Shown here in pieces: positions 31,288-43,359 of a stretch of DNA of 64,000 nucleotides. A program made the translations under genes and the position numbers. This stretch comes from Candidula unifasciata. Its lineage: Eukaryota > Mollusca > Gastropoda > Stylommatophora > Geomitridae. Positions within the stretch are counted from its first letter, which is position 1. Each line of letters opens with the position of its first letter. The stretch spans positions 248,001-312,000 of the forward strand of contig CAJHNH020006645.1 of NCBI GenBank assembly GCA_905116865.2. The letters are read 5' to 3'. The notes under the pieces were generated by a model. The model saw only the letters and a list, made by a program, of their open reading frames with translations. It did not search any database and had not been told where the DNA came from.

Positions 31288-32744
31288 TGTGTGAGCACTA
31301 AACAAAGAGACCATGATCAAGAACACAAGTAAACATTACAGGCCAGACAGCAAGTGTCAAGAAGACCAGATGATTTGACATTTTTTCAATGTTTGTTTCT
31401 AACTCAGCTGTCGGTTCTAGCATGAGGTTATTTCTTGTTAAATGTCTTGGGAATCTGAAAACTTGCCTGAAATATTCCTTTACTTGACAGCTTGTAGTAC
31501 CGTTCAGTTTATCACATTTCATTAGAATTTATTTGCAAGGTCCATCTCAAATTAGATTGCAAATGTATATTTGGCATTCATTCTTACTTTACAGTTTGTG
31601 TTCAGTAATGGTTGAATGAATCGGTAGTAGGCATAATGAACTCATGACATTGCTCTGTACGCCTGAGTTCAGCATAGATGTATAAGCTATGTGAAGGACA
31701 GGAGACAGCTGTGAGAATCAGCAGGTGAACATGGTAGCATTGTCAAGGTTAGACTTGACTGATAGTTTGCACATTTGTTTTGTTATGGCTGGTTTTCCAT
31801 TCCTACGGATTTCCAAATACTCCACATGGAATGAATGTTTGTGATGGTTGGTCATGTCACTGTATATTCTAGTATCCATCATATTTCTCCACTTAGGTGT
31901 TTTTGTTTTGAAATACTATTATTAGGAATTAATAGGTCTATGGGTGCCTGCAGAGAATAGAGGGACTTAATTAAGCTGAATCAAGAGGTGAGTAAAAGAT
32001 GTTGGATTTGGATAAGACATTGAGAAAGACCTGATAACAAGGTAACTACAGATTTCTGGAAAAATTCAGTGGAATACAGACAGACCCAAAAAAAAAAAAA
32101 CACATGGAGACAGAAATTAAAAGAGTGATGTGAAAAGGTTGGGAAGGACTTGGGGTGAGCTACACATGACAGCAAATATTGAACGACTTGGCTTGAACTG
32201 GTTAAGGGCCTTTGCTCCATTAGGCAATAAAATGCAGGAGAAAGAGAATGAATCTAAAGATGACATTTCGCTATGTATCTTCAGTCTCACTGCAGTAACT
32301 GTTTAACTCCATATTATGTGGATTTAAATATTTGTTCCTTAGGCTGTGTTTGTCAGTATTTGTACCCTTTTACATGCGATGATTAAACAGCATTAGAGAT
32401 CTAAGGCTGCTGGCTGTCTCAAGGTAATATCAGTGGTAGTTTTGTTGGCTGCATCAGTGCACTAACTCGTGGTGCTTCAGGAAACGGTCCATATTGCCAG
32501 TGTTATCAAATGTTTGTCTTTCTCATCATTTTGTCAGATCACATCACATTCGTTTAGTCATCAATATCACTTTAACCCACTATGTATGGTTGATTAAATC
32601 TTTCTGAACTAGCCGTGGTTAAAGTAACAGTTGTTTAGAGATAAAGTAGTTTCCAGGAGGAGAACCATAAAACTCGCACTGTAGAAAGTTGAATGTGAAA
32701 ATATTGTGCTGAAATTCTTTTTATGTGACATATACCCTGACCCA
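31288..32744 (+). other. probable stathmin 3' UTR and downstream DNA
   Basis: No coding region. An AATAAA at 32226-32231 is a candidate polyadenylation signal about 940 bases after the stop. The true transcript end cannot be fixed from sequence. Confidence 0.35.
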
Positions 32745-34290
32745 GCCGTGGTTATGGAGTAAAAGTTATGTAGAGTGGACACTCTAGAGAAGAGAATCAC
32801 ATCCATGGTTGTGGAGTGAAATAGAATGGACACTCTAGAGAAGAGAATCACATCCATGGTTATGGAGTGGAATGGACCCTCTAGGGAAGAGAATCACATC
32901 CATGGTTGTGGAGTGAAATAGAATGGACACACTAGAGAAGAGAATTCACATCCATGGTTGTGGAGTGAAATAGAATGGACACTCTAGAGAAGAGAATCAC
33001 ATCCATGGTTATTGAGTGAAATGGAATGGACCCTCTGGGGAAGAGAATCACATCCATGGTTGTGGATTGAAATGGAATGGACAGAGAAGAGAATTCACAT
33101 CCATGGTTGTGGAGTGAAATAGAATGGACACTCTAGAGAAGAGAATTCACATCCATGGTTGTGGGGTGAAATAGAATGGACACTCTAGAGAAGAGAATTC
33201 ACATCCATGGTTGTGGGGTGAAATAGAATGGACACTCTAGAGAAGAGAATCACATCCATGGTTATTGAGTGAAATGGAATGGGCCCTCTAGGGAAGAGAA
33301 TCACATCCATGGTTGTGGATTGAAATGGAATGGACAGAGAAGAGAATTCACATCCATGGTTGTGGAGTGAAATAGAATGGACACTCTAGAGAAGAGAATT
33401 CACATCCATGGTTGTGGGGTGAAATAGAATGGACACTCTAGAGAAGAGAATTCACATCCATGGTTGTGGGGTGAAATAGAATGGACACTCTAGAGAAGAG
33501 AATTCACATCCATGGTTGTGGAGTGAAATAGAATGGACATTCGAGAGAAGAGAATTCACATCCATGGTTGTGGAGTTCAATATAATGGACACTCTAGAGA
33601 AGAGAATTCACATCTATGGTTGTGGAGTGAAATAGAATGGACACTCTAGAGAAGAGAATTCACATCTATGGTTGTGGAGTGAAATAGAATGGATCCTCTA
33701 GAGAAGAGAATTCACATCCATGGTTATGGAGTGGAATGGACACTCTAGAGAAGAGAATTCACATCCATGGTTGTGGAGTGAAATGGAATGGACCCTCTAG
33801 GGAAGAGAATCACATCCATGATTGTGGAGTGAAATGGAATGGACAGAGAAGAGAATTCACATCCATGGTTGTGGAGTGAAATAGAATGGACACTCTAGAG
33901 AAGAGAATTCACATCCATGGTTATGGAGTGAAATAGAATGGACTCTCTAGAGAAGAGAATTAACATCCATGGTTGTGGGGTGAAATAGAATAAACACTCG
34001 AGAGAAGAGAATTCACATCCATGGTTATGGAGTGAAATAGAATGGACACTCTAGAGAAGAGAATTCACATCCATGGTTGTGGAGTGAAATAGAATGGACA
34101 CTCTAGAGAAGAGAATTCACATCTATGGTTGTGGAGTGAAATAGAATGGATCCTCTAGAGAAGAGAATTCACATCCATGGTTATGGAGTGGAATGGACCC
34201 TCTAGAGAAGAGAATCACATGCATGGTTATGGAGTGAAATGGAATGGATAGTGGAGAAGAGAATCGCAGCCATGGTTTCAAGTGAAATAG
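32745..34290 (+). repeat. 52-bp minisatellite array, about 29 copies
   Basis: Units of 52 (sometimes 51) bases on the theme 'agagaagagaattcacat' plus 'ccatggttgtggagtgaaat' plus 'agaatggacactct'. A subset has aatcac instead of aattcac, and some units lack the 'cactctag' segment. Variants recur in the same order (33040-33340), suggesting multi-unit duplication. Starts about 1.5 kb after the stathmin stop. Confidence 0.95.
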
Positions 34291-34294
34291 AAAA

Positions 34295-35330
34295 GCCTTT
34301 TTGAAGACGAAAATTGGCAGTCTGATTGTTTCAAGGTATTTGCTGGGAACGAAGTGTGTAGCTTGGTTGTTTAAACATTCAAATATAGCGATCATGCTTT
34401 TGTGACAGGAGAGTAGCAGGGGCCCCTTGCATGTCATATTGTCCTTGTGTTGTCAAATATACATAAACTTCGATGTACTTAAATGTAATTGGAAGTAGTT
34501 TGCACATTGTATACATTTTTCGCTTTCAGCTTCATAAATAAATGCATACAACATGCATGTTTTGGCACATGTTGCTACTGTTTCTCCATGTTAAACGTGA
34601 CAACCCACATTATTCTCATTCCACAAGGGAGGATGCAATTATTCAATTGTTTTCTTTGCCATCAGAACAAATGCTGTGTCTGTCAGTATGTTAGTTACTC
34701 ATTTTTCATTTTTGGCATTGTTTTGTTCTTGTTAATTAAACTAGCTGCTATGTATAAGTGGATATTATTTTGGACAAATTCTTGAAATTATCAAAATCTC
34801 ATTATGGCTTGAGGTAGACTGGAAAACAAGAGCATTGTGTGAAAACAAGAAGAAATGTCTAGATGTTGTATTTTAAATATGTATTTGGTTTATTTTCTTG
34901 GCTATGCTCTCTGCTATGTTACTGTTGAAATGTGTGTTACCTTGAGAATGTTTTCGCTTTTCATAGAACTGTAAACACTAGAGTAGATATTTGTGTCATT
35001 CTATGGTGGGTGTCCGATGCATGTTCTCATTGTTGCAACACAGCTAACTCGTATTCATGTTTTATATTGATGCCAGTTTTCAGGCTTTTTTCTTTTGTAA
35101 AAAAAATTATCGCAAACAATTCATAATCATTTTTTTTTTTAAAAATTCATTATGCTGTTTAGATTTTGGCTTTTTTGAACTTTCAGCGTTGCCCAGTTTC
35201 ATTGGTGGAATAAAATGTTGCAGCATATGCTTGTGTAATCTGTCTGGCATGTGTTTTAGAACTACATGTTGAGTCAAAATGTGCATTTATAGAGGGGAAT
35301 GGTGGATGATGGATAAAGCTGATCCCCATC
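34295..35330. other. intergenic DNA, no gene seen
   Basis: AT-rich; nothing recognised. Confidence 0.4.
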
Positions 35331-35334
35331 TGGA

Positions 35335-35845
35335 TTCTGGGGCCCATTGTGGGGAAAACGAGAATCGACCCACTGTCTGCCCAAAAGCATTTCATAAGAG
35401 TTGACTGTCGGCTCTGTGGCTAAGTCAATGCGAACGCTTCGTAATCCCGGGATGCCAGGTTCAATCCCAGCTGTGTGCCATGCGCCTTGCGTTGGTTTCG
35501 ACAGTGGTATCAAGAAAGCCGACCGTCCAGAAAGCAATGGCAAACTACTGGGCGTAAATTTGCCTAGAAAAACCATGCAACAGCCAGGGGCTATTGGGGT
35601 TGGTTCTGTAACGTTCTGTAAAGGATACGCAACTAACCTAAGGGTTGACTAATTGGGGAGCTTCCTTTAAAGTCAGAGTGCGTCTGCCTGAGAGGCAAGG
35701 AACCAGCAGTCTGCATTTATGTGAATCAGATCTGTAAAACTGATGCACATGCAACACTCCGGTTCTGGAGCAGGGCTGCAGTTCAGAAGTAGACAAACAA
35801 CCAGAACTTTCCACCAGAGTGTAGGGCTGGTGAGCGCAATGAAGA
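35335..35845 (+). repeat. dispersed repeat D copy split by a SINE
   Basis: Left part 35335-35406 (tctggggcccattgtgggga ... cataagagttgact) and right part 35640-35845 (gggttgactaattgggg ... gagaggcaaggaaccagcag) rejoin exactly as in the uninterrupted copies once the SINE at 35407-35639 is removed. Confidence 0.85.
35407..35639 (+). mobile_element. SINE family B, tRNA-derived, nested, with TSD
   Basis: The head has an A-box-like tggctaagtcaatgcg and a B-box ggttcaatccc at tRNA spacing. The body has 'gaaagcaatggcaaactact' and 'gcgtaaatttgcctag', and the tail is 'caactaacct'. Flanked by aagagttgact (35396-35406) and aagggttgact (35640-35650), one mismatch in 11. A second copy is at 60160-60370. 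Confidence 0.88.
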
Positions 35846-35849
35846 AGAA

Positions 35850-36537
35850 GATAAAGCTGAAAACATTGAAACTTCACGTGGACTGTAGCAGCATCAGGGT
35901 CAAAAGTAACCCCATTTTTTGCTGCTGGGGGGGGGGGGGGGGGCTGGTTTTGTGGAACAAAGGAGCATTATTTATATTGATTTAAATGGGGAAAATATTT
36001 TCAGGATACAAGTTGTTCATCATATGAGCTCAGTCATGAAGGTTCCACTGTATTTGGTCATTGTAGATAATCTCATTTCTATAACCATAATATTGTCATG
36101 TGATTAAAGGTGTTATATTTCTGACTCACCCTGCATATGGTCATATTACCACACCAAAAATTTAAAAAATGGCTCGTTCTCAGGACAGACCTTGCAAGAA
36201 TCCACACACTACTGAGGATTTGCTGGACTGGTCATCCTGAACCATTAGTTCCAAAGATAAAAATGCTGGACTAGACAATTCTTTGATGGTTCTGTACATT
36301 AAGGTGCAAATCTGGTGGGGGTTTCTCAGCTAGAATGAAAGGAAAGGTTAAGGGAGAACAGAATTAAACTTTCTATGCTCAGCTTTAAGTATGATGATGG
36401 AGGTGGAGAGAATTACTGCAGCGCTGGGGTAGTTAGCTGGAAACAGGGGAATTGATTCTCAGTGAATATTGCTGAATGTTGCATACGGGCGTCGATGGAC
36501 ATCAAGCATCAACATGTTAAGATTATAGGGAGTCACA
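35850..36537. other. intergenic DNA, no gene seen; G17 tract
   Basis: A run of exactly 17 G at 35927-35943. No gene recognised. Confidence 0.4.
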
Positions 36538-38252
36538 TGGATAGTGACCGGGACCTGCAGGGGTTCTTTTGCTGGATAGTGTCCGGGACATGCATGGGTT
36601 CTCTTGCTGGATAGTGTCCAGGACATGTAGGGGTTCTCTTGCTGGATAGTGTCTGGGACATTCAGGGGTTCTCTTGCTGGATAGTGTCTGGGACATTCAG
36701 GGGTTCTCTTGCTGGATAGTGTCTGGGACATGCAGGGGTTCTCTTGCTGGATAGTGACCGGGACCTGCAGGTGTTCTCTTGCTGGATAGTGTCCTGGACC
36801 TGCAGGGGTTCTCTTGCTGGATAGTGTCTGGGACCTGCAGGGGTTCTCTTGCTGGATAGTGTCTGGGACATGCAGGGGTTCTCTTGCTGGATAGTGTCCG
36901 GGACATGCAGGGGTTCTCTTGCTGGATAGTGTCCGGGACATGCAGGGGTTCTCTTGCTGGATACTGACTGGGACATGCAGGGGTTCTCTTGCTGGATACT
37001 GACCGGGACATGCAGGGGTTCTCTTGCTGGATAGTGTCTGGGACATGCGGGGGTTCTCTTGCTGGATACTGACTGGGACATGCGGGGGTTCTCTTGCTGG
37101 ATAGTGTCTGGGACATGCAGGGGTTCTCTTGCTGGATAGTGTCCGGGACATGCAGGGGTTCTCTTGCTGGATAGTGTCTGGGACATGCAGGGGTTCTCTT
37201 GCTGGATAGTGTCCGGGACATGCAGGGGTTCTCTTGCTGGATAGTGTCCAAGACTTGCAGGGGTTCTCTTGCTGGGTTGTGTCCGGGACATGCAGGGGTT
37301 CTCTTGCTGGATAGTGTCCGGGACATGCAGGGGTTCTCTTGCTGGGTTGTGTCCGGGACATGCAGGGGTTTCTTGCTGGGTAGTGTCCGGGCCATGCAGG
37401 GGTTCTCTTGCTGGGTAGTGTCTGGGACATGCAGGGGTTCTCTTGCTGGATAGTGTCCGGGACATGCAGGGGTTCTCTTGCTGGATAGTGTCCGGGACAT
37501 GCAGGGGTTCTCTTGCTGGATAGTGTCCGGGACATGCAGGGGTTCTCTTGCTGGATAGTGTCCGGGACATGCAGGGGTTCTCTTGCTGGATACTGACCGG
37601 GACATGCAGGGGTTCTCTTGCTGGATACTGACTGGGACATGCAGGGGTTCTCTTGCTGGATAGTGTCTGGGACATGCAGGGGTTCTCTTGCTGGATACTG
37701 ACTGGGACATGCGGGGGTTCTCTTGCTGGATAGTGTCTGGGACATGCAGGGGTTCTCTTGCTGGATAGTGCCTGGGACATGCAGGGGTTCTCTTGCTGGA
37801 TAGTGTCTGGGACATGCAGGGGTTCTCTTGCTGGATAGTGTCCGGGACATGCAGGGGTTCTCTTGCTGGATAGTGTCCGGGACATGCAGGGGTTCTCTTG
37901 CTGGATAGTGTCCAAGACTTGCAGGGGTTCTCTTGCTGGGTTGTGTCTGGGACATGCAGGGGTTCTCTTGCTGGATAGTGTCCGGGACATGCAGGGGTTC
38001 TCTTGCTGGGTTGTGTCCGGGACATGCAGGGGTTCTCTTGCTGGGTAGTGTCCGGGCCATGCAGGGGTTCTCTTGCTGGGTAGTGTCTGGGACATGCAGG
38101 GGTTCTCTTGCTGGATAGTGTCTGGGACATGCAGGGGTTCTCTTGCTGGATAGTGTCCAGGACATGCAGGGGTTCTCTTGCTGGATAGTGTCCGGGACAT
38201 GCAGGGGTTCTCTTGCTGGATAGTGTCCGGGACATGCAGGGGTTCTCTTGCT
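36538..38252 (-). repeat. 35-bp minisatellite array, about 49 copies
   Basis: Units of 35 bases: 'ggatagtgtccgggacatgc' plus 'aggggttctcttgct'. Variants (gtctggg, actgaccggg, gggttgtgtc) recur in blocks. The unit has no stop in any minus-strand frame and 35 is not a multiple of three, so all three minus frames stay open for 512-568 residues with a 35-residue period. The conceptual proteins contain every frame of the unit in rotation, which marks them as artefacts of repeat structure. Confidence 0.95.
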
Positions 38253-38254
38253 AC

Positions 38255-38500
38255 AAAAGCAGCAGTTGCAGGAACACTTATAATCGCTAAAGCAGATGTT
38301 TTAAAGTCCATTTACAAACCCATGCTGATGGAAGACTGTAAAATGAGACTTGTAAGGTTGTGTGATTTTATAATTCTAAGAGGCAAAGTATGATAGGTGT
38401 AGAACCAGTGTGCAAGTGGAAGAGAGCATTTACTACATTTGCTATGGAAGACGGAGCATCTATGGGTATGCTGCAAGTCAGCAAGTAACGGAAATAACCC
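38255..38500. other. intergenic DNA, nothing recognised
   Basis: Short flank of the 35-bp array; no feature seen. Confidence 0.3.
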
Positions 38501-38502
38501 TT

Positions 38503-38640
38503 TTCTAGGCCTTAAGACATATTGGGCTCAAATGTGCTAGACCTATAGTTTGTAGACCAATCGGCACTCGGTATGTGATGTACTCAGCATCATACTAGTC
38601 ACCTTTACTTCCCAGGACTTGAGCTGGAACGCATTTAAAG
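38503..38640 (-). mobile_element. SINE family A, truncated
   Basis: Reverse-orientation 3' half: 'ccttaagacatattgggc', 'agacctatagtttgtagacc', 'cagcatcatactagtcacct', 'acttcccaggactt'. Confidence 0.65.
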
Positions 38641-38649
38641 CTGGAAAAC

Positions 38650-39475
38650 AAGGTCATTCAAAAAAAAAGGTCAACCCCAAGACCTTTGTCTTTGCCAGTG
38701 AGCATCTTGACGCTTTGCTATGGAACCCCTTTGAGTCAGTGATCCAAACATTGCATTGCAGACCACATTTTGGGAACAGTCTGATAGCACGAAAAATTAA
38801 CCCAGCTGCCTTGTTTACCACTGTCCTTTGCTATTAACACAGGCACATGAGTGGCTGATGCCAGTAACTAGTCCTGTTTAGTTTCACCTTCCCTGCTAAT
38901 GAGTCACCCCCATAATTGACCTGTTTCTGTGTCACTTAAAATCATATAGCCCTGGCAAAATCCTGAAAAGTGCACGTGCAAGGGTTGCCCCCTACTTATG
39001 AAACTGGCCAAACAGTGGCTAGAAAAGGCCACACACAAAATGCCAAGAGGAAACACATTGCTATCTCATGCTCACATCATATGAAAAGCTCCTAAGCTGG
39101 AGACAGGGAATAAGAGCAAAGGAGAAGCTATGTAACTTCCTAATCTTTCATCATCTTTAGTACTAAGCAAATTTTTTTTTTAATTTAATAATGCCAACCA
39201 AAACTAACAAACACTAGAGTGTAGGTATATTTACCCATTGTTCTTTTAAGAATTACATATTTAGAAACTTTTTTGCATTAGGAATATGCCAGCAGTTGGG
39301 CACAAGGCCAAACACTTTTGCTTAGACACTTTCCAAAAAGGCAAAATTGTCAAATCTGGCCTTTGAAAGCAAAATTGGCAATCATGGAACAGTAAATGTA
39401 TAAAACAGTAACTAGAGGTGTAAACACCAGAAATTGAAATGTAATGTGCCATTGATGACTATTTTTTTAAAACCA
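38650..39475. other. intergenic DNA, no gene seen
   Basis: Nothing recognised. Confidence 0.3.
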
Positions 39476-39479
39476 CAAG

Positions 39480-40420
39480 CACAGGTTGAAAGGCATTCTG
39501 CACTCAACAAGGCACCTTAATTTAAAGTATCTTGGTGTAGTGACAAGAAAGACAGCAGAGGTTACACTTGCAAAGCATTGAAGACAAGCGGAAAAGCTCT
39601 CCACATTTAACATCTGCTGTCCACTCAAAAAAGTTTCTAGGCTCACACTGGCCTCATATTCTTCGTACTTGTAATCATTTATGAATCACTCTGGTAAAGA
39701 ACTGGCCAGAAGAGATAAGGAATGAAATCATAAGAGAAAAGTCTGCACAGAACCAGTACTAAATTACATACATGCAGCAGAGAAATTGGTTTACCTCCTT
39801 ACAATGCCTTGGGATGGCATACAATACAAGGTGTACACCACCAGAAGAGATGAATGTAAAGAATTGGACACACAACATTAGAGAAACTCCAAAACAGTTT
39901 AATATGCCTGGTGTTGAGGCAAGAAGTAGAACCCTGTACTTTCCTTGACCCTTGAAGCGATCAAAAGGGAAGTGAAGAACAGCTTTTCATGACTCATTTT
40001 AATGGCTGAACATTATCATTCAGTACATTGAATCAGGCAAGCCATGACCTTCTTTACATCTGGAGAAGGTGTTTGGCATGCAGTCTTATGTGAAAGAGAA
40101 AAACACTGACATCTAGCAGGATCTGAGCATCAAGGAGAATTGGCTCATAAACAGCAGCCTTTCCCAAAAGCTGAGCTATTTTGGCCATGTTAAATGTGGC
40201 CTGGAGAGAATGGTGGTGGAGTAGTTTCCAGAAAGTGAGGCAGACACAGACCTCTGCGAAGATTAATCCGAGATATTGAAAATGCATTGGCCATTGTGTA
40301 CCTGTGGACTGGCACCTGAGACAACAGATCACGGCCTCCAAGACGCTTCCAGGCAAAACTTCTGGCCAAAATAGACTTGTGGAAGTCAAACTTTACAGGC
40401 CGCTTAGTGAATTACAAAAG
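39480..40420 (+). mobile_element. degenerate LINE remnants (one related to family B)
   Basis: Plus strand: LNLKYLGVVTRKTAEVTLAKH near 39515 resembles the 'LxYLGVxxD' block after LINE RT domains. From about 40110 the string GSEHQGELAHKQQPFPKAEL is the frameshifted equivalent of family B (17165-18015), followed by RHRPLRRLIRDIENAL. Highly degraded; boundaries uncertain. Confidence 0.5.
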
Positions 40421-40669
40421 ACAGTGAAATTCTTACTAGAGACAGCATTGCAGATATAGATATTTTATTTCATGAAACGGAAGAAGAAGAAGCATTGGCT
40501 ATGAAAGCACATGGGGCTGGAGAGATGGCTAGGAACATAAATTTGCAGGCGTTCCATGATAAAGAGCAACGTTCTATGAAGGACCTGTTGAATGATGATG
40601 ATAACACCATGACAGGAGGGTTTTGGATAATAGTAAAAGTGGTTGGTCTAATGACAGACTTTTCTTCTG

Positions 40670-41455
40670 CCTTTATAACACCCAATGGAGTGTATGTCCT
40701 CGGCCAGCTCACACCACACAGTTCTGTCCGTTTAATACATGCCGCTCTCTTTATCTTGTTAACTTTACTCTCCAGCTCCCTTCTCCATGTTTTTTTTTTA
40801 AATTTTATTTTTAAGTCTTGCTTTATTTCTACGCACTCTGGGTTCCAGTGCAAAGACATTCTAGTTATATTGTTCTCAGGTTTTCTCAATGTGTGTCCTA
40901 TCCAACGCCAGCGTCTTTTCTTCACCTTTTGGTCCACTGGAACTTATTTAGTTTTTCCCAAAGCTCTGCATTTGTGATTCTATCATACATTTAATTTCCT
41001 CTCCTGCATAGGCACCAGTTAATGAATGTTTGTAGTTTATTAGTAATTGCCTTAGCTGTTCTCCATGTTTCCGCTCCATACAACAGTACTGATTTGACAT
41101 TAGAAATACAAATTTCAAGTTTAGTTTTAACTTCTTTTGACCTCCACAAATTCTTTAGTGCTATGAAAGCTCCTCTTGCCTTTTGTATTCTCATCTTAAT
41201 ATCTCTATCAGTCCCCTATCTTTATCTACATTTCTGCTCAAACAGGTATACGACTCAACTTCTTGGAGTGAGATACCATTTAAGAGAAACCCTAATGCTG
41301 TTTGCCTAATTTATTCTCATTATGCCCTTTCCTTACGAATTTTCAGACCTAGCTGTTGTGATCTTGCATCGAGTGTATTTAATTCATTTTGCATCTGATT
41401 CCGTGAGTGGGACAGAAGAGAAGTATCATCAGTGAAGTCCAGATCATCAAGCTGT
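40670..41455 (-). mobile_element. RTE-like LINE family A, 3' half
   Basis: Minus-strand frames read [51 protein letters not shown] and [11 protein letters not shown], as in the copy at 14037-15760. The copy is 5' truncated near 41455 and frameshifted. Confidence 0.85.
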
Positions 41456-41599
41456 GATGACTGACAATGCCGTTTGGATAAAAAGTGTCTAAGTCTTCAT
41501 AATACACCATGACATTGTTACATAAACTCCTCGCTGCTGTTCTCACAAAATGATCAACTAGTCTACCTCGTTTATAAATCATCATTCCCAGAGGTGTAC

Positions 41600-41885
41600 T
41601 GGACGTCTGCTTCTTCTTTGCATTCACCGGCTGTAAATTTGGAAAGCGGAAAGTTCTGGACTTCAGTCTTTTGTTCCAGAACCTGAATGTTGCATGCACA
41701 TCTGTTTTACAGATCTGACTTATTTGTATGCAGTTGTTGGTTTCTTGCCTCTCAGGCAGATGCACTCTGACTTCAAAGGAAGCCCCCAGTCAGTCGACTC
41801 CTACGACATGCTAGCTGGGGAGGCAGTGGGTCTATTTTGGTTTTCCCTATGATGGGGCCTCGGAACCCACAGAGGGAAACTGGAC
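41600..41885 (-). repeat. dispersed repeat D copy
   Basis: Reverse orientation: (CTTC)n-like start, 'gcattcaccggctgtaaat', 'ttgttccagaacctgaatgt', 'cttgcctctcaggcagatgc', 'gtcgactcctacgacatgct', 'ggaacccacagaggg'. Confidence 0.85.
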
Positions 41886-41889
41886 GTCC

Positions 41890-42740
41890 GCATCTGTAGC
41901 TTAGTGCTTGTGGGTGCAGTTTCATAATTCCGACATACTGAGTTCAGCTACCAGCAATTTAGGCAGCATACTGCTTTGCGTTCATTTTGAGAATTATATG
42001 AGCATTAGCCATTCAATAGGAATGGAAAACTATGATGAGGTGGCTTCAAATAAATACATTAAAAGTCTGATTGAAAGTACAGTAGTAACCTGCAAGCCTT
42101 TGTCTTGTAACTGTTATTGTTAAGGATGTTAACAGCATGTGATATCTTGGTACAGATGAACAAGGTGACGCCATAATGACAGTTAACTCTTTGAGTCCCA
42201 GGGGATTTAGCATTTGTGGCCCAAGGGGTTGCCAAGAGTGATGTAAAATCGGCGTATCTTGGGCTTCTAGGTAGGAACCTATGTGTTCCTTGAGACTCAA
42301 ATGTGGCTGCTTCACTTAAGACAAGCACCAAAGAGGGGCAGCGATCTGTTCTCCATTTTTTTTAGATAGATCAGTCAATGGATGAAACAAATTCATTGGT
42401 GACTGAAAGTCCAGTATAATGATGTATGCCTGTCATCAAACAAATAATTGAGTGCAGCAGAAAGTTTCAAAATGGCGTGACTTGTGACGGACTGTCCATG
42501 ACCGTGTCAGGCACACCGAGTAGTGACCCCCAGAGAGACCGCCTACTCCATTCATACACCTGCTGGACTGACAGGCATACATCCTCATACTGACCCTCCA
42601 TTCGCTGATGAATTTCTAATCAGAAAACAGCGTTGCTCCTCTTTGGTGCATGTCAGAAAGTGGGACAGCCGTCTTTAAACTGTCATTATGTCACATGTTT
42701 AACACTGTTGACATCCTTAATTTTGACAGGTTACAAGACA
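41890..42740. other. intergenic DNA, no gene seen
   Basis: Nothing recognised with confidence. A ttaac-tctttgagtccc-like word at 42181 resembles a piggyBac end but has no partner. Confidence 0.3.
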
Positions 42741-42741
42741 A

Positions 42742-42963
42742 TGAAGTCGCCGTGGCTAGATGCTCGCCTGCGGATCGGAAGATCGTGGGTTTGCTCCCTG
42801 GCGTAGCCGTACTTTTTTCAAAAATGACCTTGGCTCCCAGCCTTGAGTGGGTACCGGGAAGTAAAGGCGGCCAGCGTGATGCTGACCACATCACCCATCT
42901 TGTGCCGATTTGTTTATAAAATATAGGTCTAGCCCTAAAGGCGGGGAAAAGGGTCTTTTATTT
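42742..42963 (+). mobile_element. SINE family A copy
   Basis: tRNA-like head (cgtggctagatgctcgcctg), body 'accttggctcccagcc', 'gagtgggtaccgggaagt', 'cagcgtgatgctgaccacat', 3' part 'aaaatataggtctagccct' and 'gggtctttta'. Confidence 0.8.
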
Positions 42964-43084
42964 TATTTTACAATGGCATCATTGCTGTAATTTCTATCAC
43001 ACTTTAAAGATTTTCATTTGAAGCCCATATAGTACCATAACAAATGCGGAATAGGATTGCAACGTCCTGTTAAAGAATATACAG

Positions 43085-43355
43085 TCTTTGCATTCACCGG
43101 CTGTATAAACTCCAGCTGTGGGTGTTCACCCACCTCTGGACTTTGGTCTTTGTTCCAGAATCTGAGTGTTGGCACGCACATCCATTTCACAGATCTGGTT
43201 TATTTGTATGCAGAGGTGGTTCCTTGCCTCTCATGCAAGATGTACTCTGACTTAAAGGATGCCCCCACTTGGTTGACTCTTCCGACATGCTTGTTAGGAA
43301 GGCAGTGGGTCGTTTTCTCACAAAGAGGCCCAGAACCCACTCAGGGAAGCAGTTA
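43085..43355 (-). repeat. dispersed repeat D copy
   Basis: Reverse orientation: 'gcattcaccggctgtataaa', 'tgttccagaatctgagtgtt', 'ccttgcctctcatgcaagat', 'aggcagtgggtcgttttc', 'cccagaacccactcaggga'. Confidence 0.85.
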
Positions 43356-43359
43356 ACTT

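Noticed and set aside
36459..38311. Three overlapping minus-strand open frames of 512-568 codons
   Set aside because: All three are readings of the same 35-bp tandem repeat in rotating frame; no unique coding sequence, domain or splice context.
40495..40977. 160-codon plus-strand open frame
   Set aside because: Antisense of the LINE family A remnant at its right half; no domain.
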